A stretch of DNA of 64,000 nucleotides from Membranipora membranacea (Eukaryota; Bryozoa; Gymnolaemata; Cheilostomatida; Membraniporidae), in the NCBI GenBank assembly GCA_914767715.1, contig OU612072.1:22630001-22694000 (forward strand), in the 5' to 3' direction. The translations under genes were made by a program, and so were the position numbers. How positions within the stretch are numbered: position 1 is the first letter of the stretch; every line of letters begins with the position of its first letter. The notes below the pieces were generated by a model, which was not told the DNA's origin, searched no databases, and worked only from the letters and a program-made list of their open reading frames with translations. This document shows positions 61,301 through 64,000 of the stretch, piece by piece.

Positions 61301-63961
61301 ATGAAATATGAAAGCCAAATATAAACAATGGTATGAGTACCTTTGCATGCCATTCTTTGTCTTCAGACAAATCACTTATGACAAAACCGAATCGCTCTAA
61401 CATCCTCTTTATGTTAGCATAGTCATTCTGAGAACCTTCTCGATCTGTTTTATTGTTGATTATCAGAGCTCTTCCTCGTGTCGCAGTCATCACATAAACC
61501 TGCAAGTAAAGGCAACAAATAGATAACTGCAACTTATGTTACTACCACTAGATTTTGAATAAAGAATTCATTGCATGCAACTGATCACTCTATGCGTGGT
61601 AAAGGCAAGTGCACATAAACGTATTTGCAGTCTTATTGAGATACTTTAATTGACGTCAATCCTGAGAAGAACGATGGTTCAATAATATGTGTTTATTAAT
61701 CAATCCTCATCAAAATCTTTGATATTTATACACCCCACATAAATTAAAGGGACATATATCTTAAAAGGAAACATATTTCACCTCCAACAAATATTTTTTT
61801 AAACAAAAAGGAGCTAGGTGTCAAATACAAAACATTTCCTGCATCATACCAAAATGATTTTCTTTATTTTGATAAATATCTGGTATTTTCCTTGAATTCT
61901 AGCTGTTAATTACCTTGTCCATTGGGGATGCTCTGTACAATGATGTTTGAAAGACAGGATGCATATCGATGTCCTTTTCTCTCTCAGAAACAATCTGTGT
62001 GATTGCTGTCACCTCATTCAGCCCCTTCTTATTGATATAGTGTGTGAGTAATCTGATCCCCTCCTCTCCTGGGTAAGTACCTAGAATACACATCAGGTCA
62101 TTAATCACTACCTCTATTTTTTGTATCAAGATGACAAACTACTGCAGACAAGGTAAGTACTGAGGATATGTCCAAAACATGAATTTAGTGAATTAGAAAA
62201 GTGAGTGCTAGTTGTACACAGATATCCAACAAAGATGAGTGTTGTTCAAACGAAGAAGCTTTGCAAAATAATGATGAACTCACATGGTACTCTGAGCAAA
62301 GCTGGTATATCCGTTTCATCGCCACATTCAGCAATCTCTGTAGTGAGTCTTTGTGGATGAGCCGTTACCGCCTGGAACTCTAACAGTGCTGGATTTGGCC
62401 TACCAAGAATGAGACAGTGGAGGCAAGGAATGTCATAATCTATCTTTATGGCAGGCCATGTTGATTTTGCTTTCCCAGATAACACTTTGAGGAGGGTGGA
62501 GAACTTTGCCCAACATTCAGATATAGTGGTTGCACATCCGTCAACTCTGATGATTGCCCTTTGCGAATCTCTCTCATGTATGAAATGAACATCAAACTGC
62601 TCCTTCTTCTCATTGCCAGATCTGGTTGGTGCTTGCAACTTTGCAGCTGCTCCATTCCCATAGGGGAAAATTTGATAGCTTTCATCCATATTTTCGAGAA
62701 ATGAAACTGTTAACTGATGAAATGCATAGTCAGGCGCCTTCAATCCGATAAAGTTCATTGATGCATATAGCTGAATCTCAGCTCTATGATGAGAAAATGA
62801 ATGTTCAGGCATGAAGTATGGCATCAGGTAGCATTCATCCTGATTATTGATAACTGTTGGGCCAAACAGAAGTTTGAATTTTACCAAAAGAGCAATAGCA
62901 ATTTCAGAAGGTATTTTGGAGGGTAGGTCAGAAATGCGGGAATGAAGGTCAGCTTTGCTCATCATACCATTTCTTTGATAGCTGCTGGGTCCTGAAGTCA
63001 CATTTCCATCTGCTGATTGTTGTATGACAATTTCTGGAATCATGGTGTGACCATACAATGATCCTATGAGCTCTGTTAAAACTGGTATTTTATGGAACAC
63101 AGTATTTGCCAGGCTAGGGGTAGAGGAATCTGGGTACCACAATATCTGACCAGATCGCTTCATGAAGTCAAAAACAGTCCGAGGGTGCTTCAGAGAAGGA
63201 GAAATCAGGTCATGTTTGAGATAGCTGTCATTATTCTTGATGAAGGGAGAAAGCCAAATACTGGGAATGGAACATTTTGAACCCTGTACTCTGTTGTAGA
63301 GGGTTCTCTCTAGCCTCTTGAATACTGTGGAATAGACTTTGTCATCTTGAGAAAAGCCTACTGAGAACAAATTCTTCTTGCTGAACACAGATGAAACATG
63401 ATCCCCGTCAGAATGAACAGCAAGCCTTTCTATTTGACTGTTTTCATTTAGAAAGTCATCAGTCAAATCTTGTAGAGTGCGAATGAAGTCACCAGCTATT
63501 TTTTCATACAGGTCTAACTTAGTTCTATATTCATCATGGTGGGTGAGAACTACGAGGGGCTCTTGGATCTTTTGAACTGCTGTCCCAAGGTGTGCGACCC
63601 AATTGAAAGCGACTTCCCTTGTGGCTTCACGTGGTCCTCGCTTTTTGGCTATTTCTTCGAATTCTGACATATTCACCACGACTATTGGTATGCAGTCTTC
63701 ACGCATTGTCAGGTGGTAGCCGTGATGGTACATTTCATCACCACCAAAGTCAATAACCTCGACATCACTTTCCTCTGAATCAGGGCCTTGAATCTGTACC
63801 TTCTCAAAACCGAAAACCTTTGTTTTTTCAACGCTTGCATCATGTGGACTTCGAGCTTCGAACTTATGCTTCATGACACTTAGAAGAGAAGACTTCCCTG
63901 CCTCTTTTCTACCAATGAGGACTATAGGTGATAGAGAGATGACTTCTTTTCCACTTTCCAT
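58375..63961 (-). CDS. Roc-COR GTPase fused to a caspase domain (ROCO-caspase)
   Basis: Eight exons with fully consistent phases: 63961-62284, 62080-61914, 61499-61341, 61169-60932, 60722-60657, 60220-60104, 59446-59337 and 58668-58375, encoding about 942 residues. The Roc domain is near residues 10-190, with P-loop GRKEAGKSS, DFGGDE and THHDEY. COR is about 230-545 (SGQILWYPD; LLVKFKLLFGPT with YLMPYFMPE; IPCLHCLI). A linker of about 70 residues leads to the caspase p20: RGRALIINN, R-EGSQND, His703 in MSHGGSG and Cys745 in QSCSGG. The p10 has DLIVFYPSFP, YAAFRDENYGS and the terminal strand LPVTISTF. Both catalytic residues and the Arg residues for Asp binding are kept. An acceptor-like ctacacag just before the Met suggests more protein upstream, beyond the window. 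The last exon may instead splice at 58476 (GTCAGT). Confidence 0.85.
59608..59913. repeat. Palindrome of SINE tail flanked by 91-bp direct repeats
   Basis: Two inverted copies of the tail of the tandem SINE (the part with CCCAGCACCCTCGGGTGTAT) meet at actg, arms 59706-59760 and 59765-59820. Identical 91-bp direct repeats (taatttcatccccattct ... atcggctca) flank it at 59608-59698 and 59823-59913. It lies in the intron between the last two p20/p10 exons of the ROCO-caspase gene. Confidence 0.85.
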
Positions 63962-64000
63962 GTCTGTGTAGTAGTGTTTTATGTCGCTCCAACCTCCTTC

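Noticed and set aside
1-64000. CRISPR arrays, operons, ribosome binding sites
   Set aside because: No spacer-repeat arrays; introns, SINEs and animal gene families show a nuclear eukaryotic sequence. The tandem repeats seen are minisatellites or SINE arrays without variable spacers.

Overview
This is a eukaryotic, almost certainly animal, window. It is AT-rich, and its genes are split into many short exons with GT-AG introns. Recognisable families include PHAX, AP2S1, RAPGEF1/C3G, SLC6, a caspase and a Roc-COR GTPase. Between genes lie a Ty3/gypsy element, tRNA-derived SINEs, foldback/MITE elements and minisatellites. Very conserved proteins such as AP2 sigma are unusually divergent, which fits an invertebrate and perhaps an early-branching one (a sponge is a guess). 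There is no sign of prokaryotic organisation. Homology calls rest on remembered family consensus and motif reading, not on database searches.

Layout. (1) 300-14997: PHAX-like 5' exons (minus) lie head-to-head with AP2S1 (plus). A 9.2-kb Ty3/gypsy retrotransposon with identical LTRs sits between them, and its leader is interrupted by a 3.6-kb TIR element carrying a tandem SINE array. AP2S1 runs on to 16484 but has a one-base insertion in its third exon. (2) 20322-31477 (minus): the catalytic C-terminal half of RAPGEF1 (REM + CDC25 GEF domain). Its introns are rich in foldback elements, and a 54-bp minisatellite straddles a splice donor. (3) 33823-39717: a second, same-orientation copy of the PHAX/AP2S1 block. 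It lacks the retrotransposon, has a LINE fragment, and carries inactivating lesions in both genes. (4) 39885-42262 (plus): N-terminal exons of RAPGEF1, on the opposite strand from the catalytic half, so the gene is split by an inversion or a mis-join. (5) 45515-46315 (minus): exons of an unrecognised gene. (6) 46896-54070 (plus): a 5'-incomplete, frame-damaged SLC6 transporter. (7) 56240-57219 (plus): a tiny secreted basic peptide with several possible terminal exons. (8) 58375-63961 (minus): a Roc-COR GTPase joined by phase-consistent exons to a complete caspase p20/p10 domain. This is the most striking gene in the window.

Working picture. The left half records a segmental duplication followed by independent insertions (LTR element and palindromic MITE in copy 1, LINE in copy 2) and decay of copy 2. 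The right end holds a candidate innate-immune or cell-death protein that couples a ROCO GTPase switch directly to a caspase. One-base frame errors in several otherwise coherent genes mean that some lesions could be assembly indels or collapsed haplotypes rather than biology.
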